From Deltaproteobacteria bacterium (GTDB lineage: Bacteria; Desulfobacterota; DSM-4660; Desulfatiglandales; B25-G16): a stretch of DNA of 7,557 nt. Both the position numbers and the translations under genes were made by a program. Under the pieces are notes generated by a model. That model was not told the DNA's origin and ran no database searches. It worked only from the letters and a program-made list of their open reading frames with translations. This document shows, piece after piece, positions 1-5,971 of this stretch (position 1 is the stretch's first letter; each line of letters starts with the position of its first letter). The stretch covers positions 1-7,557 of the forward strand of contig JAFDHR010000105.1 of NCBI GenBank assembly GCA_019308645.1, in the 5' to 3' direction.

Positions 1-1458
1 TGTCTTCATTATCTCTGCCTTTCTTCCAATAATGAGAAGGTGCCCATCATCATCTATATATCCGGCATCCCCTGTATAGAGCCAGCCATCCCTGAGTGAC
101 TTTGCTGTTTCCTCGGGGTCTTGATAATAGCCGGAAAAGTTTGATTTGGTGAAGACAAGGACTTCTTGATCTTCACCAATCTTTACCTCTGTTCGTGGCA
201 AAGGTATCCCTACTGTCTCTAACTTGACCTCATCGTCTGGCTGAACCTGAAATATGCCACCTGACTCAGTAAGCCCATAACATTGCTTTAGATTTATCCC
301 ATTGGCCCTGAAGAATCGTATGACATCAGGAGAGATAGGATGTCCTCCTGTATAGGCGCCTCTGAATTGCAGGCACCCTGTCCTGTCCATAAGAGGTCTG
401 AACATGATACGAGATGCTATCCAGTAGAGAAATTTTAAATAGAGAGGAACTTCCATTTTCTCTGACTCCCTATCAACAACCGCCCCACCAATATTCATAC
501 AGGTTTTATATAAGAAACGCTTAATATGGCCGGCATCACTAATTTTCACCCTGATCTTCGAGGCAAGATTTTCCCAGAACCAGGAGGCGGTAATGATAAC
601 GGTTGGACCAATATCTCTAAAATCCTCCACAACTGTCTCTGTTGTCTCAGGGAAGTTCATGATCATTCCACCTGATAGTGTTATGCTCATGCCCCACATC
701 TGGTCTACAATCCATGCTGGTGGCGTAATCGAGATCCAGTTATCCCCAACACCGATTGGGGCAGTTTCAAGCCATTTTTTTGCCATCTCGGTAAAATTTT
801 CATGTGATATCATAGCAAGTTTTGGAAGGCCAGTGGTGCCTGATGTCATTATCATCAAGGCTATCTCATCTGGCTTTCCCTTGCGTAATTCATCAGTAAA
901 GTACTGTGGCGCTTTGTTATCAAACTCTGAACCAAGCTCTAAAAGTTTCTGAAAGCTGATAAGCCATGGGTCATCAGCGTAGGTCCTCATGCCGGTTGGA
1001 TCAATATAGATAACCTTTCTGACAAAGGAGAGTTCTTCTTTTACCTCCAGGAGCTTATCCACCTGTTCTTGATCCTCAGCTATCACAAAGGCTGCTTGCA
1101 CACGAGTGAGGCCAAATGCAAGTTCCTTAGCCACTGCCGTGGTAAATAGATTTACAGTTACTGCGCCAAGGGCCTGGGCTCCAAGTTCGGTAAAAAGCCA
1201 TTCAGGGTGATTATTAGTGATAATACCAATGTTTTCACCCCTTTTTAGTTCAAGGGATGCCAAGCCTAAGGCGACCTTTTTTGTATACTGGAGATAATCG
1301 TTCCAATTATACGTCTGCCATATGCCAAAGTTCTTTTCCCGAATGGCAACCCTTTTTGAACCTAATTCCTCTGCCTGTTTGGCCAACATCTGTGGCAGTG
1401 TATAATCAGTAAGGGTAGATAAAGTGTGTTCGTCTAAGCGTTCTATCTTTGTCAACAT
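1..1458 (-). CDS. Long-chain-type acyl-CoA ligase (AMP-forming, FAA1/COG1022-like), C-terminus cut by window edge
   Basis: This is an AMP-forming acyl-CoA ligase that would adenylate a carboxylic acid and transfer it to CoA in the cytoplasm. The frame is open from an ATG at 1458 to base 1, giving 486 residues; full members of this class run to about 600-650, so the C-terminal lid with the catalytic lysine lies outside. Visible motifs are the phosphate-binding loop MTSGTTGLPK (about residues 204-213), YGLTESG (394-400), YTGD (461-464) and the GRK hinge (478-480). The roughly 60-residue insertion before GAYTGGHP (368-374) fits the FAA1/FadD15/ACSBG group rather than 4-coumarate-ligase-like enzymes. 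The start is well fixed: an in-frame TGA lies four codons upstream, with AAAGGG only 4 bases before the ATG, a tight spacing. It follows livG on the same strand after a 228-base gap holding a gene remnant. Ligases of this type are commonly carried inside liv-type ABC operons of anaerobic bacteria (recalled family knowledge). The acid substrate is unknown. Confidence 0.93.
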   Translation of the reverse strand, partial: MLTKIERLDEHTLSTLTDYTLPQMLAKQAEELGSKRVAIREKNFGIWQTYNWNDYLQYTKKVALGLASLELKRGENIGIITNNHPEWLFTELGAQALGAVTVNLFTTAVAKELAFGLTRVQAAFVIAEDQEQVDKLLEVKEELSFVRKVIYIDPTGMRTYADDPWLISFQKLLELGSEFDNKAPQYFTDELRKGKPDEIALMIMTSGTTGLPKLAMISHENFTEMAKKWLETAPIGVGDNWISITPPAWIVDQMWGMSITLSGGMIMNFPETTETVVEDFRDIGPTVIITASWFWENLASKIRVKISDAGHIKRFLYKTCMNIGGAVVDRESEKMEVPLYLKFLYWIASRIMFRPLMDRTGCLQFRGAYTGGHPISPDVIRFFRANGINLKQCYGLTESGGIFQVQPDDEVKLETVGIPLPRTEVKIGEDQEVLVFTKSNFSGYYQDPEETAKSLRDGWLYTGDAGYIDDDGHLLIIGRKAEIMKT

Positions 1459-1467
1459 AAAACCCTT

Positions 1468-1489
1468 TCAATTGAAAATTTTCAATTGA
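1468..1489. repeat. Perfect 22-bp palindrome abutting the ligase ribosome-binding site
   Basis: The 22 bases are a perfect inverted repeat (TCAATTGAAAA and its complement, no loop), ending about 9 bases upstream of the ligase ATG at 1458. On the minus strand its last base is the first A of the AAAGGG Shine-Dalgarno-like sequence. It could be an operator, an RNA hairpin affecting translation start, or simply the end of the repeat unit behind it. The stem is almost entirely A/T, so as an RNA hairpin it would be weak. The palindrome is directly visible; any function is inference. Confidence 0.75.
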
Positions 1490-1490
1490 C
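1481..1490. repeat. 10-bp direct repeat, left copy (TTCAATTGAC)
   Basis: This is identical to 1677-1686. The two copies bracket the four-helix-bundle gene remnant, and the right copy touches the livG stop codon. This is the arrangement expected of a target duplication or of recombination between dispersed short repeats. The copy is also embedded in the palindrome and in the ATTGACG tandem array, so it may be part of a simple-repeat tract rather than a true target-site duplication. Confidence 0.6.
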
Positions 1491-1508
1491 GATTGACGAT
1501 TGACGATT
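1485..1508. repeat. Heptamer tandem repeat (ATTGACG, three copies plus ATT)
   Basis: Three perfect head-to-tail copies of the 7-bp unit ATTGACG are followed by a partial copy. Read on the minus strand, the tract encodes the low-complexity tail (IVNRQSSIEN) of the adjacent gene remnant. It resembles the heptanucleotide tandem arrays seen in intergenic DNA of some bacteria, and another 7-bp-period array occurs in this window at 5658-5678. Confidence 0.75.
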
Positions 1509-1660
1509 TTTTGTCTTTCTGTTTTTCTTGAAGATATAAAGACGGCTATTAATTCATCTGGTTCTTTAATCAAAGAAGGTACTCGATCTTTGCTTATGAG
1601 TTGATCATCAATAATAAATTTCAAGCAGAAAAGATCAATGTCTTTTTTTTCAATCTTCAA
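1508..1660 (-). pseudogene. Remnant of a four-helix-bundle (23S rRNA IVS-type/S23-like) protein gene
   Basis: The frame read from a TTG at 1660 gives about 50 recognisable residues. The segments FCLKFIIDDQLISKDRV and KEPDELIAVFISSRKTER (residues 11-27 and 32-49) match, from memory, the C-terminal two helices of the four-helix-bundle family, where the usual pattern is FWLELI..., then a linker, then EADELTAIFVASIKTAR. Those proteins are about 115-125 residues, so the N-terminal half is missing. An in-frame TGA lies two codons before the TTG, and the bases upstream are simple repeats. No ribosome-binding site is evident. The frame stays open through the heptamer repeats and runs about 50 bases into the downstream ligase gene, stopping at 1406, which is not how an intact member would end. 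Position: wedged between livG and the ligase, bounded by 10-bp direct repeats. The assignment rests on recalled family patterns, not a search. Confidence 0.55.
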
Positions 1661-1686
1661 TATTCAATAGTCAATATTCAATTGAC
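1657..1686. repeat. Right-hand repeat block: two copies of TCAATATTCAAT plus right copy of TTCAATTGAC
   Basis: The 12-mer TCAATATTCAAT occurs at 1657-1668 and 1671-1682, 14 bases apart. The second copy overlaps TTCAATTGAC at 1677-1686, identical to 1481-1490. The block ends exactly at the livG stop codon (1687-1689). It forms the right border of the remnant-bearing segment. Confidence 0.7.
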
Positions 1687-2514
1687 TCAGATTTTCACTG
1701 CATCTCCAAGATAGGCCTTGATTACCTGAGGATGGTTTTGGACTTCTTCTGGCGGACCCTCTGTTATTTTCTTTCCAAAATCCAGTACCATAACCCTTTT
1801 AGATATACTCATCACAACTGACATGTCGTGTTCTACGAGGATCATAGTCTGTTTCCACCCCTCATTTAGCTCTATCAGGAACCGTACCATATCTTCTTTT
1901 TCTTCCAGGGTCATTCCAGCAAAGGGTTCATCCAGGACCAATAGCTTTGGTTCCAATGCCAGGGCCCTTCCCAACTCAACCCTTTTCCGTAAACCATATG
2001 GCAGGGATCCAACGAGTTGTTTTCTGATGGGTTGCATCTCAAGGAAGTCTATAAGTTCCTCTAAGACCTGCCGGTGAACAATTTCTTCTTTTTTTACCGA
2101 TGGGGAAAAAACAGAGGCTAAGCCTACACCATAATTAGTGTGGATATGTCTGGCTAAGAGCATGTTTGAAAGTACACTTATACCCGGGAACAGTTCAATG
2201 TTTTGAAATGTTCTTCCAATGCCTAGGCCTGTAAGGTGATGGGTCGACATGTGAAAGATATCCTGTCCGTTAAAACTCATTGTAGCCTTTTGTGGCCTAT
2301 AATACCCTGTAATGCAATTGAGGAGACTTGTCTTCCCAGCACCGTTGGGGCCAATTATTGCTAAGAGTTCTCCTGTGTGTACTGATACATCAACATTATC
2401 AAGGGCTACAACACCCCCGAAATTTAACGATAGGTTCTTCACCTCCAGCTCAGCCCTGTTTTCTTCGGGCTGTCTGGAGGCGAAGATGCTTGGCTGACCT
2501 CTAAATGCCTTCAT
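1687..2514 (-). CDS. livG: LivG-type ABC transporter ATP-binding protein (branched-chain amino acid transporter family)
   Basis: This is a cytoplasmic ATPase that powers uptake by a HAAT/Liv-type ABC importer, 275 residues. All nucleotide-binding motifs are present: Walker A GPNGAGKT (55-62), the Q-loop in RTFQNIELFPG (101-111), the signature SLPYGLRKRVELGRAL (170-185; LPYG instead of LSGG, as is usual in Liv ATPases), Walker B LLVLDEP (191-197), and the switch histidine in LVEHDMS (226-232). The C-terminal EGPPEEVQNHPQVIKAYLG is typical of LivG. The N-terminus carries about 20 residues before the conserved domain, slightly longer than usual. The start ATG is 3 bases after the stop of the upstream binding-protein gene, and an AAGG inside that gene's end can serve as Shine-Dalgarno, so the two are almost certainly cotranscribed and perhaps translationally coupled. 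Downstream a remnant-bearing gap separates it from the acyl-CoA ligase. LivG is a family-level call; the substrate need not be Leu/Ile/Val. Confidence 0.94.
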   Translation of the reverse strand: MKAFRGQPSIFASRQPEENRAELEVKNLSLNFGGVVALDNVDVSVHTGELLAIIGPNGAGKTSLLNCITGYYRPQKATMSFNGQDIFHMSTHHLTGLGIGRTFQNIELFPGISVLSNMLLARHIHTNYGVGLASVFSPSVKKEEIVHRQVLEELIDFLEMQPIRKQLVGSLPYGLRKRVELGRALALEPKLLVLDEPFAGMTLEEKEDMVRFLIELNEGWKQTMILVEHDMSVVMSISKRVMVLDFGKKITEGPPEEVQNHPQVIKAYLGDAVKI

Positions 2515-2517
2515 TTG

Positions 2518-3717
2518 CTACCTTTTTAAGAGTTTAATCCTTTCTTTTCCAGGTACAAAGAAGTTAGTAAGTGGTGTATAGGTTTGATCTTCGTTTATCT
2601 TCACGATTCTTGCTGTAAATGAGGCACTATGGTCAGTTTTGGTGTAGGTAACATTAGGTATAACACCGCCGAAATCCTCATCTCTAAATGTCTCAAGGGC
2701 GTCATTAATGGTTTCGCTGTCTATTTCCCCGAATTTTTCATGGGCCCTCTGAAATGCCTTTTCCATAACCATGGCGATGGCAACACCTTCCCAATAAGAG
2801 GCATCAAATTTGGTTACCGTCTTGTACCGTTTCCACATTGTCTCCATAACCTTTAGTCCGGGTGTCCCGTCAACAGGAAGGCCACCGGGGAATTCCATAT
2901 GCATCCTATCTCTGATCAGGCCCTTGCCCCTTGTAAAGAAATTTGGATCCGTGGATGTCCAGGTTCCAAAGAAGGGGACATCATAATTTACCCTATCCGC
3001 GGATTTGAGGGCCATAAGGATAGCAGATGGAAGACACTGCATGAAGATATATTCTGCTCCTGCTTTCTTAAGTCTAAGGCATTCGGTGTTAAGATCAAGG
3101 GTCTTTGTAGGGAATTGTTCTATGTCTACGATGTTTATACCGTGTTTGGCGGCATATTCCTTGCTCGGGGCATGGATAGACTTTCCGTAGGCATTATTAT
3201 AGGTCAATAGCCCTACTTTAGGAGCCTCTTTTCCCTCATGGATGGTCCGAATATATTCCAAAACCGCATAGGAATCCATCACATAGCTGCCAAAGGGTAG
3301 ATATGCATAATCAACTGGGGGCTTGAGAATTCCCTGATAAGTAGAATAATTAATGTTAGGTGTTTTGTACTTCTGGATAATTGGTTTTGCCATTATGCCT
3401 GATCCTGCATCCCATGTGGCTATGATATCCATCTTGTTAGAGGTGCAAAACTTCTTGACATACTTGATGGCCTCAGGGACTTTATAGGCATGGTCAACGA
3501 TGGTTAGATCTATCTTGTTACCTGCAACCCCTCCCTTAACCTCATTTACATACCTGAAGTAGTCTTTATGGCCTTTGGCATGAAACTGACCCCAGGTAGA
3601 TGCTGGCCCTGTCAGGTTGATTATCGCCCCTACCTTTATTGGTTTGGCCCATGCAAAGTTGCCCAAGCCAAAACAAACAAACCCTGCAATGAGTAATACA
3701 ATAAATACCTTTCGCAT
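2518..3717 (-). CDS. Secreted ABC transporter substrate-binding protein (LivK-like, type 1 periplasmic-binding fold)
   Basis: This 399-residue solute receptor captures the ligand outside the inner membrane for the Liv-type importer. Residues 1-24 form a signal peptide: MRK, a hydrophobic stretch, then AWA before KPIKVG. There is no cysteine lipobox at the cleavage site, so a soluble periplasmic protein in a diderm host is expected. The mature start IKVGAIINLTGPASTWG, the segment DIIATWDAGSGIMAKP (97-112) and VGLLTYNNAYGKS (168-180) are typical of the LivK/COG0683 family (Peripla_BP_6). The start ATG has a strong GGGAGG seven bases upstream. It is first in a minus-strand operon with livG and, after a gap, an acyl-CoA ligase. 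The family binds hydrophobic amino acids, but many members take aromatic acids, amides or other carboxylates, so the ligand is not determined here. Confidence 0.93.
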   Translation of the reverse strand: MRKVFIVLLIAGFVCFGLGNFAWAKPIKVGAIINLTGPASTWGQFHAKGHKDYFRYVNEVKGGVAGNKIDLTIVDHAYKVPEAIKYVKKFCTSNKMDIIATWDAGSGIMAKPIIQKYKTPNINYSTYQGILKPPVDYAYLPFGSYVMDSYAVLEYIRTIHEGKEAPKVGLLTYNNAYGKSIHAPSKEYAAKHGINIVDIEQFPTKTLDLNTECLRLKKAGAEYIFMQCLPSAILMALKSADRVNYDVPFFGTWTSTDPNFFTRGKGLIRDRMHMEFPGGLPVDGTPGLKVMETMWKRYKTVTKFDASYWEGVAIAMVMEKAFQRAHEKFGEIDSETINDALETFRDEDFGGVIPNVTYTKTDHSASFTARIVKINEDQTYTPLTNFFVPGKERIKLLKR

Positions 3718-3778
3718 AATAATTCCTCCCTTTTTTAAATTATTAATTGTAATAATGCCCTGCCTAAAACGGTAACCA

Positions 3779-3803
3779 TAAAGGGTAACATCTTACCCCT
3801 TTA
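3779..3803. promoter_or_regulatory. Inverted repeat in the leader of the liv operon
   Basis: TAAAGGGTAA is followed by a 4-base CATC loop and TTACCCCTTTA, a 10-bp stem with one bulged base. It lies 62-86 bases upstream of the binding-protein ATG. A second GGTAAC just to the left (3771-3776) repeats the core at 13-base spacing, and TTAACC follows on the right (3801-3806). It is a candidate operator or leader hairpin for leftward transcription; no regulator can be named. Confidence 0.45.
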
Positions 3804-3951
3804 ACCATATTTGATTAACGGTTGTGTTTTTATAGATATATTTATTTATTGAATAATTATCTTGGAAAGGATTGTTTATGTTATAAGGATCATCTGAAAG
3901 GTATTTTTTCGGCCATGTAGAGATCGTTCTCATAAAGATAGCCTTGACTTT

Positions 3952-3980
3952 TTGATACATAATTGTGTTATAGCTACAAT
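3952..3980 (+). promoter_or_regulatory. Candidate sigma70-type promoter for the 524-residue ligase
   Basis: TTGATA (3952-3957) and TACAAT (3975-3980) are separated by exactly 17 bases, each one mismatch from consensus. Transcription would start near 3987 and give a leader of about 74 bases. The -10 lies within TAGCTACAAT (3971-3980), a 10-mer that recurs inverted just downstream of the iorA promoter. Confidence 0.6.
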
Positions 3981-4060
3981 CGTAAATTTCAATATTAACT
4001 ATTTGTATAAGATATTTTTGTCAAGAAAAAAAGAAAAAAATTAGTCTGGGAGGACAAAAG

Positions 4061-5635
4061 ATGCTTATAGGTGATATTTTAGCACGGAATGCAAGAATGT
4101 ACGGAAATGAGGTTGCCCTTATTGAACGAGAACCCGCAAAAGCCAGAAGGGTAGAAATTACATGGAAAGAATTTGATGAGCAGGCCAACAGGTTTGCCAA
4201 TGGGCTAATAGCCAAGGGGATTCGAAAGGGTGACAAGGTTATTCATCTCATGATGAACTGTATTGAGTGGCTCCCTGCCTATTTTGGAATTTTAAGGACC
4301 GGGGCATGGGCAGTACCATTGAATTTCAGGTTTTCTGCTCAGGATATAAAACTATGTGCTGGAATTGCTGAAGGTAAGGCCATGGTTTTTGGAGAGGAAT
4401 TCATAGACAGGGTTACAGAGATTAAGGGGGAGCTTTCTACTATAACGGATTATATCTTTGTGGGGCCAGATGAGACGAGGCCTGCTTATGCAGAAAAATA
4501 TGAGGATGTTTTAAACACGAATTCTCCTGTAAATCCTGATGTTGAAATAGGAATTGAAGATGATGCAGGCCTTTATTTTACCTCTGGTACCACGGGCACA
4601 CCAAAGCCAATACTTTTAACCCACAGAAACCTTGAGGCTGCCTGTATCATTGAGAATCGACATCACAATCAAACGCATCAGGATAATTTTTTATTAATCC
4701 CACCCCTGTATCATACCGGTGCTAAGATGCATTGGTTTGGCAGTTTTATTGTTGGCTCAAAGGCAGTTATTCTTAAAGGGATAAGACCCGAATGGATCTT
4801 GGAGGCAATATCAGAAGAGAAGGTGACTATTGTCTGGCTGCTGGTGCCATGGGCTCAGGATATTCTTCTTGCAATAGAAAATGGGGATGTAAAACTTTCT
4901 GATTATTCATTAAATCAGTGGAGATTGATGCATATTGGTGCACAGCCAGTTCCCCCAAGCTTGATAAAGAACTGGAAAAAGGTATTTCCCAATCATGACT
5001 ATGATACCAATTATGGTTTAAGTGAAACTACTGGGCCTGGTTGTGTTCACCTTGGAATAGAAAATATTCGCAAGGTCGGTGCAATTGGTGTGCCTGGCTT
5101 TGACTGGGAATATCAGGTAGTGGATGAAAGCCGTAACACTGTTGCTCAAGGACAACCTGGTGAGCTCATGGTAAAAGGGCCTGGGGTGATGAAGGAGTAT
5201 TATAAGAACCCTGAGGCGACAGCCAGCGCACTTTTTAATGGTTGGCTTTTAACTGGGGATATGGCCAGGATAGATGAGGATGGTTTTATATGGCTCGTGG
5301 ACAGAAAAAAGGATGTTATCATCACTGGCGGAGAAAACATATTTCCAGTAGAAATTGAGGATTTTCTTGCAAATAATGAAAAGATTCAAGATTCTGCGGT
5401 TATTGGCATACCTGATGAGCGGCTTGGGGAGATTACATTGGCTATCATAAAAGTTAAGCCTGGTAAGGCGATGACAGAAGATGAAGTAAATGAATTTTGT
5501 CAAGAGTTACCAAGGTATAAAAGGCCTCGAAATATAGTCTTTGGTGATGTACCACGGAATCCCACTGGCAAGATAGAGAAACCAAAATTACGAGAGATAT
5601 ATGGAAAAGGAAAAAAAGGTTTTAAGATTAAATAA
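4061..5635 (+). CDS. AMP-forming acyl-CoA ligase (FadD/4-coumarate:CoA-ligase-like, COG0318)
   Basis: This complete 524-residue ANL-superfamily ligase would convert a carboxylic acid, ATP and CoA to acyl-CoA, AMP and PPi in the cytoplasm. Motifs in order are the phosphate loop YFTSGTTGTPK (172-182), PPLYHTGA (214-221), YGLSETTG (318-325), LTGD (397-400), the hinge region DRKKDVIITGGENIFPVEIE (414-433) and the C-terminal PTGKIEK (501-507) with catalytic Lys504. All catalytic elements are intact. Length fits medium/short-chain, aryl- or crotonobetaine/4-coumarate-type ligases and differs from the larger ligase at 1-1458. The ATG has GGGAGG seven bases upstream and a promoter candidate about 80 bases upstream. 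It is divergent from the liv operon and followed by iorA on the same strand after 419 bases. Proximity to IOR suggests an arylacetate or related 2-oxoacid-derived acid as substrate, but that is context inference; an ordinary fatty acid cannot be excluded. Confidence 0.93.
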   Translation: MLIGDILARNARMYGNEVALIEREPAKARRVEITWKEFDEQANRFANGLIAKGIRKGDKVIHLMMNCIEWLPAYFGILRTGAWAVPLNFRFSAQDIKLCAGIAEGKAMVFGEEFIDRVTEIKGELSTITDYIFVGPDETRPAYAEKYEDVLNTNSPVNPDVEIGIEDDAGLYFTSGTTGTPKPILLTHRNLEAACIIENRHHNQTHQDNFLLIPPLYHTGAKMHWFGSFIVGSKAVILKGIRPEWILEAISEEKVTIVWLLVPWAQDILLAIENGDVKLSDYSLNQWRLMHIGAQPVPPSLIKNWKKVFPNHDYDTNYGLSETTGPGCVHLGIENIRKVGAIGVPGFDWEYQVVDESRNTVAQGQPGELMVKGPGVMKEYYKNPEATASALFNGWLLTGDMARIDEDGFIWLVDRKKDVIITGGENIFPVEIEDFLANNEKIQDSAVIGIPDERLGEITLAIIKVKPGKAMTEDEVNEFCQELPRYKRPRNIVFGDVPRNPTGKIEKPKLREIYGKGKKGFKIK

Positions 5636-5657
5636 ACGTACCTACTCAGGCTGTTAG

Positions 5658-5678
5658 GTTCACCGTTCACCGTTCAGG
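5658..5678. repeat. Heptamer tandem repeat (GTTCACC, two full copies plus GTTCAGG)
   Basis: Two perfect copies of GTTCACC are followed by a degenerate third, and GGTTCAA comes right after. The period is the same 7 bases as the ATTGACG array at 1485-1508. It marks the left end of the structured element. Confidence 0.7.
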
Positions 5679-5784
5679 GGTTCAACTTGGAGCCATTAAC
5701 CGTTGTCCATGCCAAGACTCCTCAGCCAGCTCATGAAAAACCCGCGTTTAACAGTTAATGGTTCAGCAAATAACCATTGAACCC

Positions 5785-5817
5785 CGCCTGTCCCGATACA
5801 ATCGGGGTGGGCAGGCG
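5785..5817. repeat. GC-rich hairpin inside the repeat element
   Basis: CGCCTG (5785-5790) pairs with CAGGCG (5812-5817), and TCCCGAT (5791-5797) pairs with ATCGGGG (5801-5807) with one T-G wobble. The loop is ACA and there is a 4-base bulge (TGGG) on the right arm. It is the most stable-looking hairpin in the window. It is not followed by a T-run, so it reads as a repeat-element hairpin rather than a standard terminator. Confidence 0.65.
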
Positions 5818-5900
5818 TGAACCCGGAACTTTGAACCTGCTAATTACAAATAAACATCTATTTTTTTGGAATCGAATGTGAAGAGTGTTTCATTTCTTTC

Positions 5901-5930
5901 TTGACAGTATAGATTCGTAAAAGTTATAAA
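5901..5930 (+). promoter_or_regulatory. Strong sigma70-type promoter for iorA
   Basis: A perfect TTGACA (5901-5906) is followed after 18 bases by TATAAA (5925-5930); with 17-base spacing the hexamer reads TTATAA. Transcription would begin near 5937, leaving a leader of about 118 bases before the iorA ATG. This suggests iorA has its own promoter rather than depending on the ligase transcript. Confidence 0.65.
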
Positions 5931-5931
5931 A

Positions 5932-5971
5932 TAGCTAAATTGTAGCTAAAAACTTAGGGAGTTTGCCCTAA
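5932..5971. promoter_or_regulatory. Candidate operator/leader structures downstream of the iorA promoter
   Basis: TAGCTAAA occurs at 5932-5939 and 5943-5950, 11 bases apart, so the palindromic TAGCTA cores lie on the same face of the helix right at the predicted transcription start. Just beyond, TTAGGG (5954-5959) and CCCTAA (5966-5971) form a 6-bp inverted repeat with a 6-base spacer. The position suits a repressor site or a leader hairpin; no regulator is identified. Confidence 0.4.

Larger units (their letters stand above)
3718..4060. promoter_or_regulatory. Divergent intergenic region between the liv operon and the 524-residue ligase
   Basis: This 343-base AT-rich region lies between two divergently transcribed genes. 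It holds ribosome-binding sites at each end (GGGAGG for both genes), an inverted repeat near the liv side and a good sigma70-like promoter on the ligase side. No convincing promoter was found for the leftward operon: a TTGACA on the minus strand (4024-4019) has no good -10 at normal spacing. No gene is seen in it. Confidence 0.7.
5656..5838. repeat. MITE/REP-like structured repeat element with short inverted ends
   Basis: The 183-base block is bounded by AGGTTCA (5656-5662) and its complement TGAACCT (5832-5838). Inside are a GTTCACC heptamer array, an inverted pair CCATTAAC (5693-5700)/GTTAATGG (5754-5761), an overlapping pair AATGGTT (5757-5763)/AACCATT (5772-5778), and a strong GC hairpin at 5785-5817. 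GTTCA/TGAAC words recur throughout. It has no open reading frame of note. The form suggests a non-autonomous dispersed element; whether it occurs elsewhere in the genome cannot be seen from one copy. Confidence 0.5.

Noticed and set aside
593..952. 119-residue plus-strand open frame
   Set aside because: It lies antisense within the acyl-CoA ligase, which has clear conserved motifs on the minus strand; the plus-strand product has no recognisable domain.
2312..2497. Plus-strand frame antisense to livG (also 1823-2077)
   Set aside because: Both are reverse-strand shadows of the ABC ATPase; no ribosome-binding site or family signature.
2629..3210. Plus-strand frames antisense to the binding protein
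   Set aside because: They overlap one another and the well-supported LivK-like gene; composition follows the opposite-strand codons.
3944..3973. Alternative ligase promoter TTGACT with TTATAG
   Set aside because: Possible, but the -10 is poorer than the TTGATA-17-TACAAT pair that overlaps it.
4019..4024. Perfect TTGACA on the minus strand as a -35 for the liv operon
   Set aside because: No acceptable -10 hexamer occurs at 15-19 bases downstream; the best nearby match (TTAATA) needs 20-base spacing.
4021..4236. 71-residue minus-strand frame at the start of the 524-residue ligase
   Set aside because: Antisense to the ligase N-terminus and ends in poly-Phe encoded by the A-rich leader; no support as a gene.
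5785..5817. GC hairpin as a rho-independent terminator for the ligase
   Set aside because: No T-run follows on either strand, and it sits 150 bases after the stop within a repeat-rich element.
5877..5892. CRP-like TGTGA-N6 half-site upstream of the iorA promoter
   Set aside because: The second half (TTTCA) matches the TCACA consensus poorly; not enough for a call.
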